Assembly: GCF_012932215.1 (NCBI RefSeq)
Contig: NZ_CP048788.1
Location: forward strand, 1,674,001 to 1,738,000
Direction of reading: 5' to 3'
From: Roseobacter ponti
GTDB lineage: Bacteria; Pseudomonadota; Alphaproteobacteria; Rhodobacterales; Rhodobacteraceae
DNA: 64,000 nt
Shown here in pieces: positions 26,711 through 35,735 of this stretch. The notes below the pieces were generated by a model. The model saw nothing but the letters and a program-made list of their open reading frames with translations. It ran no database searches and was not told the origin of the DNA. Position 1 is the stretch's first letter, and every line of letters begins with the position of its first letter. The position numbers and the translations under genes were made by a program.

Positions 26711-26946
26711 GCCGCCGCAACGATTGCCGGCGGAATTCGAGCCGGCAAAACCGGCGCGGAAACTATGTGACGGTCAGGGTGGTTACAGCAGAGGCATACT
26801 CTGTCACTGCGATACCACCGGATCCGGCACCGGAGAGACGTTACGGATGGCCGTCCGACGTCATGCCGCCGGCCCCCGCCGGACTGAGAGCCTGAGTATC
26901 ACGCCTGATGAACCCCGGCCGCCGGTGTGCGGCATTCCCCGCCGGT

Positions 26947-27819
26947 TCAGGTGAACTTCCGGAAAAGCCGCGTTTTATCGAAGATCTCTTCCAGCTCCTG
27001 CATCCGGTCTCTGGTGTTGTCCCAGTCAAGATTCTGAACCTGGGAAATCATGCTTTCGACGAGAAGCACCGTGGTTGCAACGGAATCCCAGGCCGAAGGA
27101 ACGATGATCCGGCAGGTCAGAGAGATATCCGCGAGCCGGTGCACCGGTGATCGCCACTGATCGGTGAAGAGCACAATTCTGGCACCCCGTGCGCGCGCCA
27201 TTTCGGCCAGTTTCAGTGTGTTGTTTTCATAGCGCCGCACATCGAAGATGACGAAAACGTCGCCCTCCGTCGCGTTCAGCAGATAGTGGGGCCAGGTGTT
27301 TGACGTGGACTGCACATGGGTCAGGTTCGGGCGGATGACCTGCATATGCATAAAGAGGTATTCGGCCAGCGTATGCGTGATCCGACCGCCGACAATATAG
27401 AGATGACGCTTCTGATCCGCGACCAGCGCACAGGCGCTGTCAAATGCAACCGGATCAATATGCGCCATTGTATTGCGGATGTTATCGATCACAGCTTCGG
27501 TAAAGCGGTTCAGGATGTGCCCGGAGGGCGCGGCCCCGGCCCAGGTCTCATGTTTGGCAATCGGGCCTTTGGCGATTGCGCTCAGTTCGTCGCGCAGATC
27601 GGCCTGAAAATCGGGATAGCCTTTGTAGCCCAGTTTCTGCACCATACGCGCGACCGTCGGCACCGAGACCTCGGCGCTTCTGGCCAGCGCCGCAAGGGGG
27701 CCGAGGCCTGACGCAGGATAGTTTTCTAGGATCGACAGCGCCAGTTGCCGTTCGGCACGGGTAAAGGTATCCAGCTCTTTCTGAATGCGGTCCGAAATCG
27801 TCTGATTTGCATCTGTCAC
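26947..27819 (-). CDS. RpiR/MurR-family transcriptional regulator
   Basis: A GTG start at 27819 gives 290 residues, the usual family length, beginning MTDANQTISDRIQKELDTFT; an ATG at 27885 would add 22 unusual residues. The N-terminal HTH_6 domain (ERQLALSILENYPASGL, LARSAEVSVPTVARMVQKLG) is followed by a SIS sugar-isomerase-like domain (about 120-250; KRHLYIVGGRITHTLAEYLF, GDVFVIFDVRRYENNTLKLA). RpiR proteins sense phosphosugars or other small ligands through SIS. It is divergent from the N-formylglutamate amidohydrolase/TRAP operon and is its presumptive regulator. Confidence 0.88.
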   Translation of the reverse strand: MTDANQTISDRIQKELDTFTRAERQLALSILENYPASGLGPLAALARSAEVSVPTVARMVQKLGYKGYPDFQADLRDELSAIAKGPIAKHETWAGAAPSGHILNRFTEAVIDNIRNTMAHIDPVAFDSACALVADQKRHLYIVGGRITHTLAEYLFMHMQVIRPNLTHVQSTSNTWPHYLLNATEGDVFVIFDVRRYENNTLKLAEMARARGARIVLFTDQWRSPVHRLADISLTCRIIVPSAWDSVATTVLLVESMISQVQNLDWDNTRDRMQELEEIFDKTRLFRKFT

Positions 27820-27939
27820 CGGGGAGATGCCTCGTCGTTGAGCGAAAAAATAACAGGTCAAAGAGGCCTGTGATAAATATTTCATAATTGTGTTGACAGA
27901 ATGCCCGCCTGGCAAGACCTTTCCGGAGTGGGATCTGCA

Positions 27940-28698
27940 ATGAATCATTCGGAACGCCGACCCGATGAGGCCGTGGTCGAGGTGCATAATGCACAGGCAA
28001 CGTCGCCTGTCGTGATCGTCTGCGAGCATGCCAGCGCGCATATTCCGGCTGTTTTCGATGATCTGGGTCTGAGCGGGGATGCCCTGCACAGTCACGTTGC
28101 TTGGGATCCGGGCGCACTGGCGGTGGCCCGCCACATGTCGCAGGAGCTTGATGCGGTGCTGGTCGCTTCGCGCATCTCGCGTCTGGTCTATGACTGCAAC
28201 CGGCCGCCCGACGCTGCGGGTGCGATGCCTGTCCGCAGCGAGATCGTCGACGTGCCGGGCAACAGGGATCTGAGCAAAGCGCAGAAGGCAGACCGGGTGG
28301 CGAAATACTATGAACCTTTCCGCGCTGCTTTGTCTAATGTGCTGGCGCGCGTGTCTGATCCGGTGCTTGTGACCATACACAGTTTCACGCCTGTCTATCA
28401 CGGGCGGAAAAGGGAGGTCGAAATCGGCGTTCTGCACGACAAAGATGCCCGTCTTGCGGATGCGCTTTTATCGGATGCCGTAAGCACGCATGCCGTGCGG
28501 CGCAACGAGCCCTACGGACCCGGCGATGGAGTGACCCATACGCTTAAAGAGCACGCCCTCGGACCCGGCCTCCTGAACGTAATGCTCGAAGTCCGGAATG
28601 ATCTGATCGCAGGCGAGACGGACCAGGCCGCGATGGCGGATCTGCTGTCGGGCTGGATCAGACGGGCCCTGACACCTGCCGGGGCTGCCACATGCTGA
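27940..28698 (+). CDS. N-formylglutamate amidohydrolase family protein
   Basis: The start at 27940 (MNHSERRPDE) gives 252 residues; a GGAGTGGGATC stretch precedes it. Family motifs are VIVCEHASAHIP, HVAWDPGALAVARHMS, RLVYDCNRP and VTIHSFTPVYHG. The founding member HutG hydrolyses N-formylglutamate to formate and glutamate, but many family members sit outside histidine utilisation and their substrates are unknown. No other hut genes are here. It is the first gene of an operon with a TRAP transporter; its end overlaps the DctQ gene by 7 bases. It probably removes an acyl group from whatever the TRAP system imports. Confidence 0.87.
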   Translation: MNHSERRPDEAVVEVHNAQATSPVVIVCEHASAHIPAVFDDLGLSGDALHSHVAWDPGALAVARHMSQELDAVLVASRISRLVYDCNRPPDAAGAMPVRSEIVDVPGNRDLSKAQKADRVAKYYEPFRAALSNVLARVSDPVLVTIHSFTPVYHGRKREVEIGVLHDKDARLADALLSDAVSTHAVRRNEPYGPGDGVTHTLKEHALGPGLLNVMLEVRNDLIAGETDQAAMADLLSGWIRRALTPAGAATC

Positions 28699-29213
28699 AT
28701 TTCGCGATGCGGTACACCCGGGTTATAGACGGGCTGAATTATCGCATCGGGCGCGTGGTGATGTACGGGATCTTTGTGATGATGGCGATCCTGCTCTGGT
28801 CGTCGGTCAGCAAAACCTTCTTTGACCCTTCGCTCTGGACGCTGGAAGTCGCGCAGTTCGCCATGGTCGCCTATTACATGCTGGGCGGGCCATACTCGAT
28901 ACAGATGGGATCGAACGTGCGTATGGACCTTCTCTATGGCGAGTGGTCGGATCACCGCAAGGCTCAGATCGACGCGATGACCATCGTGTTTCTGATCGTT
29001 TATCTGGTCTTTCTGCTCTGGGGCGGGTGGGAAAGCTTCCAGTATTCCATCAGCTATGGCGGGGAGCGCAGCTCTTCGGTCTGGCGCCCGTATCTCTGGC
29101 CGATCAAGGCGATCATGCTTGTGGGTATCTTCCTGATGCTGCTGCAGGCATTCTCCGAGCTCTTCAAGGACATTCTGCGCATCAAGGGCTACGATATGGG
29201 GGAGAAGGTCTGA
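28692..29213 (+). CDS. TRAP transporter small permease, DctQ type
   Basis: The 173-residue protein has four transmembrane helices with the DctQ pattern WTLEVAQFAMVAYYMLGGPY around residues 48-67. It links the periplasmic binding protein to the large permease. Its coding sequence overlaps the amidohydrolase gene at the front and the DctM gene at the back (TGATG), showing tight translational coupling. Confidence 0.9.
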   Translation: MLNFAMRYTRVIDGLNYRIGRVVMYGIFVMMAILLWSSVSKTFFDPSLWTLEVAQFAMVAYYMLGGPYSIQMGSNVRMDLLYGEWSDHRKAQIDAMTIVFLIVYLVFLLWGGWESFQYSISYGGERSSSVWRPYLWPIKAIMLVGIFLMLLQAFSELFKDILRIKGYDMGEKV

Positions 29214-30538
29214 TGTCCTATGAGGCCATCGCTATCCTCATGTTCTCCTCGATGATGCTTATGCTGCTGACCGGGCAGCGCGTTTTCGGGGCCATCGGAT
29301 TTGTCGCGGTAGTGGCGGCGTTCTTTCTCTGGGGCGACCGGGGGGGCTATGATCTTGGGTTTGCTGCCGCCATCAAACTGATGAAATGGTATCCGCTGCT
29401 GACGCTGCCGATGTTCATATTCATGGGTTATATCCTGTCGGAATCCCGGATTGCGGATGATCTTTATAAGATGTTCCATGTCTGGATGGGAGGGCTCTCG
29501 GGCGGTCTTGCGGTGGGCACCATCGGGCTGATGGTGCTGATCTCGGCAATGAACGGTCTGTCGGTCGCCGGCATGGCAATCGGCGCTACCATCGCGCTGC
29601 CGGAGCTTCTCAAACGCGGCTATGACAAACGCATGGTGACCGGTGTTATTCAGGCGGGGTCATCGCTCGGCATTCTTGTACCGCCCTCCGTGGTGCTGGT
29701 GCTTTATGCGATGATCGCGCGTCAGCCGGTGGGTCAGCTCTGGCTGGCCGGGGTGCTGCCGGGTCTCATGATGGCGGCGATGTTCGTGATTTATATTGTG
29801 ATCCGGTGCCGCCTCAATCCGGCGCTAGGGCCCGTGCTGCCGCCTGAGGACCGCGAGATGCCGATGGCACAGAAGATCCGGCTGCTGGGGGCAGGCCTGC
29901 TGCCGCTTTTTATCTTTTTTGCTATGATGGTGCCTTTTGTGAACGGCTGGACTTCGCTGGTGGAAAGCTCTGCCATCGGCGCGATTGCGGCCTTCCTCGC
30001 CGCGGTGCTCAAAGGCCGGATGACCTACGACGTCTTTGAGACCAGTGTGCGCAAGACCCTCGGCATCTCGTGCATGTTTATGTGGATCATCCTTGCGGCA
30101 CTGGCCTTTGGTGCGGTCTTTGACGGCCTGGGTGCCGTCAAAGCAATCGAAAGCCTGTTCACCGAGAAATTCGGCCTGAGCCCGTGGACGATCCTCATTC
30201 TGATGCAGCTCAGCTTTATCCTGATGGGCACCTTTCTCGATGATACGGCAATGCTGGTCATCGTGGCACCGCTCTACGTGCCGCTGGTGGGCGCGCTTGG
30301 CTTCGATCTGATATGGTATGGTGTGCTTTACACGATCACCACGCAGATTGCCTATATGACGCCGCCGTTTGGCTATAACCTGTTTCTGATGCGCGCGATG
30401 GCACCGCCTGAGATCACGCTGAAAGACATTTATTCTTCAATCCTGCCCTTCGTACTGGTGATGGTGGTGGCACTTGCCACGATTATGGCGTTCCCGGAGA
30501 TCGCCCTCTGGCTGCCGGGGTATGTGTACGGAAATTAA
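29213..30538 (+). CDS. TRAP transporter large permease, DctM type
   Basis: Starting at the ATG at 29213, the protein has 441 residues and about twelve helices. Hallmarks of the family are LTLPMFIFMGYILSESRIAD, AGSSLGILVPPSVVLVLYAM and GTFLDDTAMLVIVAPLYVPL. DctM performs sodium-driven import of organic acids together with DctQ and DctP. It starts at the overlapping TGATG junction with the dctQ-like gene and is followed 63 bases later by the binding-protein gene. Confidence 0.92.
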   Translation: MSYEAIAILMFSSMMLMLLTGQRVFGAIGFVAVVAAFFLWGDRGGYDLGFAAAIKLMKWYPLLTLPMFIFMGYILSESRIADDLYKMFHVWMGGLSGGLAVGTIGLMVLISAMNGLSVAGMAIGATIALPELLKRGYDKRMVTGVIQAGSSLGILVPPSVVLVLYAMIARQPVGQLWLAGVLPGLMMAAMFVIYIVIRCRLNPALGPVLPPEDREMPMAQKIRLLGAGLLPLFIFFAMMVPFVNGWTSLVESSAIGAIAAFLAAVLKGRMTYDVFETSVRKTLGISCMFMWIILAALAFGAVFDGLGAVKAIESLFTEKFGLSPWTILILMQLSFILMGTFLDDTAMLVIVAPLYVPLVGALGFDLIWYGVLYTITTQIAYMTPPFGYNLFLMRAMAPPEITLKDIYSSILPFVLVMVVALATIMAFPEIALWLPGYVYGN

Positions 30539-30601
30539 CGACAAGAAGATCCCGGCATGCGGGACGCAAATGAAAAGATCTTCAACAGAGAGGAAAGACC
30601 C

Positions 30602-31639
30602 ATGACAACCAGACGTAAGTTCCTGACCACAGCAGGTGTCGGCGCCGCTGCCACGCTTGCCAGTCCCGCAATCGTCAAAGCGCAGACGGCAATCAAATGG
30701 CGTTTCCAGACCTATGCCGGCAGCGCGCTGGGGGAGCACGTGACCAAACCGGTGATTGATTACATCAACGCAAATGCCAACGGCGAGCTTGAGGTCGAGC
30801 TTTTCTATGCCGACCAGATCGTGCCCACCGGAGAGCTTTTCCAGGCGCTGCAGCGCGGCACCATCGACGGTGTGCACTCGGATGACGACTCAATGGCCTC
30901 GCCGACGCCCCTTCGCCAGTTCGGTGGCTATTTTCCCTTTGCGACCAAGCATATTCTCGATGTGCCTGTGCTCTTTAATCAGTACGGGCTGAAGGACATC
31001 TGGGAAGAGGAATACGCCAAGGTCGGCGTCAAATGGCTTTCGGCGGCAGGGCAGGACCCCTGTAACTTCAACACTAAGAAAGAGATCACCAGCGTTGCCG
31101 ATCTTGATGGCCTGAAGCTTTATACCTTCCCGACAGCGGGCCGGTTCCTCGCACAGTTCGGTGTGGTCCCCGTCAATATCCCCTATGAGGATGCCGAGGT
31201 CGCGGTGCAGACCGGTGAGCTTGACGGTATGGCATGGTCGGGCATCACCGAGGATTACACCGTGGGCTGGGCGGATGTGACGGATTACTTCCTGACCAAC
31301 AACATCTCCGGGGCCTGGATCGGATCCTGGTTTGTGAACGAAGAACGCTGGGCTGAACTGCCGGATCACCTGAAATCGGTTGTGATGGCGGGAACCGAAG
31401 CGGGTCACACGTACCGCAATCAGTGGTACTGGGGCGGCGAGGCGGCTCTGCGTGCAAACGGCGACAAGCTGCAGCTGCGGTCAGTGCCCGCCGGCGAGTG
31501 GGCCGAGGTCGAGAATGCGGCCAAGGTTTTCTGGGAAGAAGTGGCGCAGGAAGGTGAAGTGCATCAGAAGATCGTCAACATCTTCAAGGAGTACAACAGC
31601 GTCATCAACCAGGCCGGCGCGCCCTATAACTTTGAGTAA
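30602..31639 (+). CDS. TRAP transporter periplasmic binding protein, DctP type, with Tat signal
   Basis: The start at 30602 follows GAGAGGAAAG and gives 345 residues. The N-terminus TTRRKFLTTAGVGAAATLA is a twin-arginine signal, so the protein is exported folded. The mature part (WRFQTYAGSALGEHVTKPVI, then GELEVELFYADQIVPTGELF) belongs to the DctP family group with long-chain or 2-oxo-acid-type binding proteins. An arginine in LRQFGGYFPF and the region KLYTFPTAGRFLAQFGVVPV are where the carboxylate-binding arginine is expected. It is the last gene of the operon, with a hairpin following. Confidence 0.9.
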   Translation: MTTRRKFLTTAGVGAAATLASPAIVKAQTAIKWRFQTYAGSALGEHVTKPVIDYINANANGELEVELFYADQIVPTGELFQALQRGTIDGVHSDDDSMASPTPLRQFGGYFPFATKHILDVPVLFNQYGLKDIWEEEYAKVGVKWLSAAGQDPCNFNTKKEITSVADLDGLKLYTFPTAGRFLAQFGVVPVNIPYEDAEVAVQTGELDGMAWSGITEDYTVGWADVTDYFLTNNISGAWIGSWFVNEERWAELPDHLKSVVMAGTEAGHTYRNQWYWGGEAALRANGDKLQLRSVPAGEWAEVENAAKVFWEEVAQEGEVHQKIVNIFKEYNSVINQAGAPYNFE

Positions 31640-31658
31640 AGCTGTCTGATCAGCAAAA

Positions 31659-31686
31659 GAGGCGTCCCTCAGTCAGGGGGCGCCTC
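31659..31686 (+). terminator. Terminator-like hairpin after the TRAP operon
   Basis: GAGGCGTCCC pairs with GGGGGCGCCTC around a short loop, an 11-bp stem containing two G-T pairs. It starts 20 bases after the binding-protein stop. No strong T-run follows, so termination efficiency is uncertain. Confidence 0.6.
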
Positions 31687-31852
31687 AACTGTGCCGGGGG
31701 GCAGGCGCCCGGGAATCGCCATACACCGCCGGATCCCGATGGTTTCTTCAACGGTCGGTAAAAATGCGGGGCAGCCGGAGCTCTAACGCTGAGGTTTGCC
31801 CGGCGGACCGGAAGCCGAATCCCTGTCTCACGTCCCGGCACCCGTCCCCGTT

Positions 31853-32269
31853 TCAGCTCAGAGGGGCGCTGCTCTGTTGTGCAGCCTTTGCTGCCGTCTG
31901 CAGTTTATCCGCAAGCGCGGGCAGCGAAAACGGCTTGTCCAGAAACTCAAACCCGTCGCTGCGCAGTTTCGCGGCATCGCCGCCGTTGCCTGAGGCAAAG
32001 ATCACGCGGGTCCCCGCCTGAGCCAGTTCGCGTCCGAGCGCGATGCTGGTCTGTCCGCGGTCCACATTGATGTCGAGGATGGCCAGATCGAAATCGGTGT
32101 TTTCCATCAGTTCATGCGCACTTTCCAGACGGTAAGCCACAGCTACGCTCTCAAATCCCAGCGTTTCGAGGTATTCGGCCGTATCCATCGCCACGAGAAG
32201 CTCATCTTCGAGATACAAAACCTTCAGGCCGTCCAACACGCGATCATGCTCCTTTTGAGACTGTAACAT
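31853..32269 (-). CDS. Single-domain response regulator paired with HWE kinase
   Basis: With the start at 32269 the protein has 138 residues and consists of one receiver domain. Acidic residues E21 and D22, phospho-acceptor D66 (DLAILDINVDRG), S93 (IFASGNGG) and K112 (FLDKPF) are all present. The output residues are typical of receivers that serve HWE kinases in alphaproteobacteria. Its start lies inside the kinase gene (26-base overlap), so the two are translationally coupled. There is no DNA-binding domain; it may act on another kinase, a phosphotransfer protein or the kinase itself. Confidence 0.88.
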   Translation of the reverse strand: MLQSQKEHDRVLDGLKVLYLEDELLVAMDTAEYLETLGFESVAVAYRLESAHELMENTDFDLAILDINVDRGQTSIALGRELAQAGTRVIFASGNGGDAAKLRSDGFEFLDKPFSLPALADKLQTAAKAAQQSSAPLS

Positions 32270-35200
32270 CGTCGAAATCCAGTTCAATAACCACGCGCAG
32301 CCCGTTTTGTTCCCATTCAGGCTTCACAGTTCCGCCAAGACTGCCCTCCAGCGTCGAGGTGATCAGCTGCGTGCCGAAGCCTGTTTTGTCCGGTCCGTCG
32401 ATCTGCGGGCCGCCGGTTTCTTTCCACTGAATAATCAGCCGGTCGCTTCGCGCGTCGGTGATACGGGACCAGTTCAGACTGACATGTCCGTCCTGGCTGG
32501 AAAAGGCACCGTATTTAGCCGCATTGGTCGCCAGCTCATGAATGGCCATCCCGATTGCCAGTGTGGCCTCGGACGTCACGAATACATCCGGTCCTGAGAG
32601 CGTCACCCGGTCATCGCCATAAACGCCTACGGTTTCGGGCTCGATCACATCACGCAGCAGGGCAGAGGACCAGTTTTCCGCCGTCAGCAGCGAGTGGGTT
32701 TTTGCCAGCCCCTGAATGCGGTTGGTCAGCGTATCGAAAACGGCCCGGTCTGTCGTCGCCTCGCGCCCCGCGCGGTTGATCAGCGCGTTGACGTTCGAGA
32801 GCATGTTTTTCACCCGGTGCTCGAGTTCACGCATGATGCGGCGCAGATTGTCAGCTGTTTCAACCTGTTCCGTGATGTTCCTCACGTTGACTGAGACGCC
32901 GGTCAACTCGTCCCCGGTGTAGAAAGGCAGCCAGTCGCTCTCCCAGATGTGTATCCTGTCGGGTTCGCTCAGTGTGCTGCCGGTCACACGCTCTTCAAAG
33001 ATCGGTTTCCCGGTTTCCATCACGGTACGGATCAGCTTTTCGGTGTGATCGGCAACATCGGGGATGATGTCGCGGATCCTGCGGCCTATGTGCTGACTGA
33101 CCGGCGCGCCGTTGATCTCAGCCAGCTTCTCATTGAGCCTGATATAGCGCATGTCCCGGCCCACCAGACCCATTGCCATGGGGCTGTGTTTGTAAATCTG
33201 TTCAACCTCGGACTTCTGGCGATCTGCCAGCGCCTTCGCGTGATCCGCGGTCCGCACAGCTTTGCGCAGTTCGGTCACATCCTGCAGGGTAAAGACAGCG
33301 CCAAGGCTTTCCTTGCCGTCAGGAGAATAGGGCATCACCCGCACTGACAGGCTGATTTTTTCGTCTTTTGTCAGAAACTCCTCTTCGCGCTCCTTCTGGT
33401 CCGTAACGGTTTGTTCACAAAGCTCAATCAACCGGTCCTGATCAATTTCGGCGTTAAGATCGGCGATGGTGCGGCCCAGATCACTTTCGGTGAAGCTGAA
33501 ATACCGCTCTGCCTCCGGGGTAAACCGCAGCAGCCGCAGATCTGCATCAAGGAATACGGACGGGACACGGGCGCTCTGTACGAAGTTGTTGAGGTCCACA
33601 TTGGCCTGATTGAGTGCGCGCAGCTTTTCCTGAAGTTCATCGTTGATCGTGGTCAGCTCTTCGTTGGCCGATTGCAGTTCCTCGTTCATCGACATCATTT
33701 CTTCGTTTGAGCTTTTGAGCTCTTCGTTTGATGTCTCAAGCTCTTCCACGGTCGTACGCACCGCCTGTTTAGCGTCGTCGAGCTCCGCTTCGAGCTGGTT
33801 GACATAGACGTCCTGCGCGGAACCAGGATCAGCGCTGCCGCCCGGACGGCTGTCGAGGAGCAGCAGATTGTCACGGATGACGAAAAGCTGCGTCCCGTCA
33901 TCAAGCCTGCGGGCTGAAACGATCAGCCGTTCGGTCCGGCCGCTGATCTCTCCCTGAAATTCAAACTCGCCCACGGCACCGGGCTTCAGTTCGATCCGGG
34001 CGACCCTGCGAAACGTCGATTCCAGTTCCGGGGCGATGATGCTGAACAACCCCGTGCTCACTTTGCCGGCACGGATGGCGAGATATTTGCCGGCACTGGC
34101 CGAGGAAAAAATCACATCACCCTGAGCATCGGTATGCAGATAGGCCGGTGCGAACTCGTTGAGGATCACCCGGTCACGGTCAGACAGTTCTGCAGTGGCT
34201 GCGGCCTTGTCTGCGGCTGCTTTGGGCCGGTTCATCACAGCCCCTGACAGGCTGCCCAGGTTAAGTGGTTTCGCGGCACCCGGCTTGCGGCGGAAGATGC
34301 GCGCACGCGCCGAAATCTCATCAAAGTATGTCAGAATCGATTTGGGGTTTTCACTGGGCCCCAGGAACAGAAACCCGCGCTCGCGCAGCGCATAGTGAAA
34401 AACCCGCCCGGTCAGATCCTGCAGCGAATCCTTGAGGTAGATCAGCACGTTCCGGCAGGAGACCATATCAAGCTTGGAAAAGGGCGGATCCTTGATAAAG
34501 CTGTGCCGCGAAAACCGGACCATCTCGCGCAGTTGCGGGCCGACTTCATAACCATCCTTGGTGGGTTTGAAATAGCGTTCCATCAGACTGGCGGGAATGG
34601 TGTCGACAATGGCGTCAGGATAGCGGCCGTGGCGGGCAACGCTCAGCGCCTGCTCATCGATATCAGTGCCGAAGATGACAACCTTGCACTGTTTATTTAC
34701 CCGGCTGATCTCTTCTGCAGCAAGCATGCCGATGGAATAGGCTTCTTCCCCGGTCGAGCAGCCTGCCACCCAGATGCGCAGTTCGCCGTGTTCGTCAGTC
34801 TGTTCTACCAGCTCAGGGATGATCTCGGCCTTCAGCGTTTCAAAATGATCCTCGTCGCGGAAAAAACTGGTTACGTTGATCAGCAGATCCCGAAAAAGGA
34901 GATCGGCCTCGCTTTTCGTTTCCACCATGTATTTCAGGTAGTCGTTGGGCGAACTCAGATTGAGCACTGACATCCGCACGGCAATCCGCCGGAGCATTGT
35001 GGCGTCTTTGTATTCGGTAAAATCGTGCCCGGTGCGAAAGCGCACGTGCCGCATAATCCGGGCGAGGAATTCCGCGTCCGTTTCCATACCCTCGTGCACG
35101 CCCGTGCGCAGATTGAAGTAATCGCGCACGACGTCGACGATCTCTTCCGCGTTCGACGTGACATCCGCCCCGCACAGATCAAGCACGCTTTGCGGCATGC

Positions 35201-35690
35201 CGTCGTATTTGGCCTGGCGCGGATCCTGGACAAAGACCAGACCGCCCTGTCCCTTAATCTCCCGGGCACCGTTCGCACCGTCACTGCCTGTGCCTGACAG
35301 CACCACAGCGATGGCGTTTTCGCCGTGCTCTTCGGCAAGGCTGTTGAAAAACCGGTCGATCGGACGGCGCAGCCCGCGGGGCGAGGAAAATTTCGTCAGC
35401 CGCAGAGACAGCCCGCGGATTTCCATCTCATACCCCGGAGGGATCAGGTAAATATGTCCGCGCTCGATCTGCATGTTGTCTTTCACGCTGTGCACGGGAG
35501 ATTTTGTTTTCGCCGCAACAAGTTCCGGCATCAGGCTCTCGTGGTCCGGGTCGAGATGCTGCACCAGGATGAGAATAAGATCATGCGTGTCGGGCAGACC
35601 GGTCAGAAGCTGCTGAAAAGCTTCGAGCCCGCCGGCTGAGGCACCAATGCCTATGATGACAGGCACGTCAGTATTTGAATTTCGGGACAT
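32244..35690 (-). CDS. CheB-CheR-PAS-HWE hybrid sensor kinase
   Basis: The 1148-residue protein contains, in order, a CheB methylesterase-like domain (about 8-190; catalytic Ser18 in IGASAGG, VQHLDPDHES, SGTGSDGANG), a CheR methyltransferase domain (about 215-480; WVAGCSTGEEAYSIGML), a long coiled coil (about 645-720; repeated ELETSNEELKSSNEEMMSMN), two PAS-like regions (about 720-930) and an HWE-type kinase with His958 in ELEHRVKN and the W1089-x-E1091 motif in QWKETGGP. There is no receiver domain at the front of CheB, unlike chemotaxis CheB. It is divergent from a LOV photoreceptor gene by only 45 bases and coupled to a receiver gene. The kinase does not itself contain a LOV cysteine motif that I can find. 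Confidence 0.92.
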   Translation of the reverse strand: MSRNSNTDVPVIIGIGASAGGLEAFQQLLTGLPDTHDLILILVQHLDPDHESLMPELVAAKTKSPVHSVKDNMQIERGHIYLIPPGYEMEIRGLSLRLTKFSSPRGLRRPIDRFFNSLAEEHGENAIAVVLSGTGSDGANGAREIKGQGGLVFVQDPRQAKYDGMPQSVLDLCGADVTSNAEEIVDVVRDYFNLRTGVHEGMETDAEFLARIMRHVRFRTGHDFTEYKDATMLRRIAVRMSVLNLSSPNDYLKYMVETKSEADLLFRDLLINVTSFFRDEDHFETLKAEIIPELVEQTDEHGELRIWVAGCSTGEEAYSIGMLAAEEISRVNKQCKVVIFGTDIDEQALSVARHGRYPDAIVDTIPASLMERYFKPTKDGYEVGPQLREMVRFSRHSFIKDPPFSKLDMVSCRNVLIYLKDSLQDLTGRVFHYALRERGFLFLGPSENPKSILTYFDEISARARIFRRKPGAAKPLNLGSLSGAVMNRPKAAADKAAATAELSDRDRVILNEFAPAYLHTDAQGDVIFSSASAGKYLAIRAGKVSTGLFSIIAPELESTFRRVARIELKPGAVGEFEFQGEISGRTERLIVSARRLDDGTQLFVIRDNLLLLDSRPGGSADPGSAQDVYVNQLEAELDDAKQAVRTTVEELETSNEELKSSNEEMMSMNEELQSANEELTTINDELQEKLRALNQANVDLNNFVQSARVPSVFLDADLRLLRFTPEAERYFSFTESDLGRTIADLNAEIDQDRLIELCEQTVTDQKEREEEFLTKDEKISLSVRVMPYSPDGKESLGAVFTLQDVTELRKAVRTADHAKALADRQKSEVEQIYKHSPMAMGLVGRDMRYIRLNEKLAEINGAPVSQHIGRRIRDIIPDVADHTEKLIRTVMETGKPIFEERVTGSTLSEPDRIHIWESDWLPFYTGDELTGVSVNVRNITEQVETADNLRRIMRELEHRVKNMLSNVNALINRAGREATTDRAVFDTLTNRIQGLAKTHSLLTAENWSSALLRDVIEPETVGVYGDDRVTLSGPDVFVTSEATLAIGMAIHELATNAAKYGAFSSQDGHVSLNWSRITDARSDRLIIQWKETGGPQIDGPDKTGFGTQLITSTLEGSLGGTVKPEWEQNGLRVVIELDFDDVTVSKGA

Positions 35691-35735
35691 AGAAGGTAAA
35701 ACCGGTAGCTGAGGCGTGAGGGCAAGAGGCAGACG

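Noticed and set aside
26726-26746. GCCGGC inverted repeat after the DadA/PuuB-like gene as a terminator.
   Set aside because: The stem is only 6 bp with a nine-base loop and is followed by AAAA rather than a T-run on the plus strand.
27940-28698. Naming the amidohydrolase hutG.
   Set aside because: No histidine-utilisation genes are nearby and the operon partner is a TRAP transporter, so the specific gene name is not supported.
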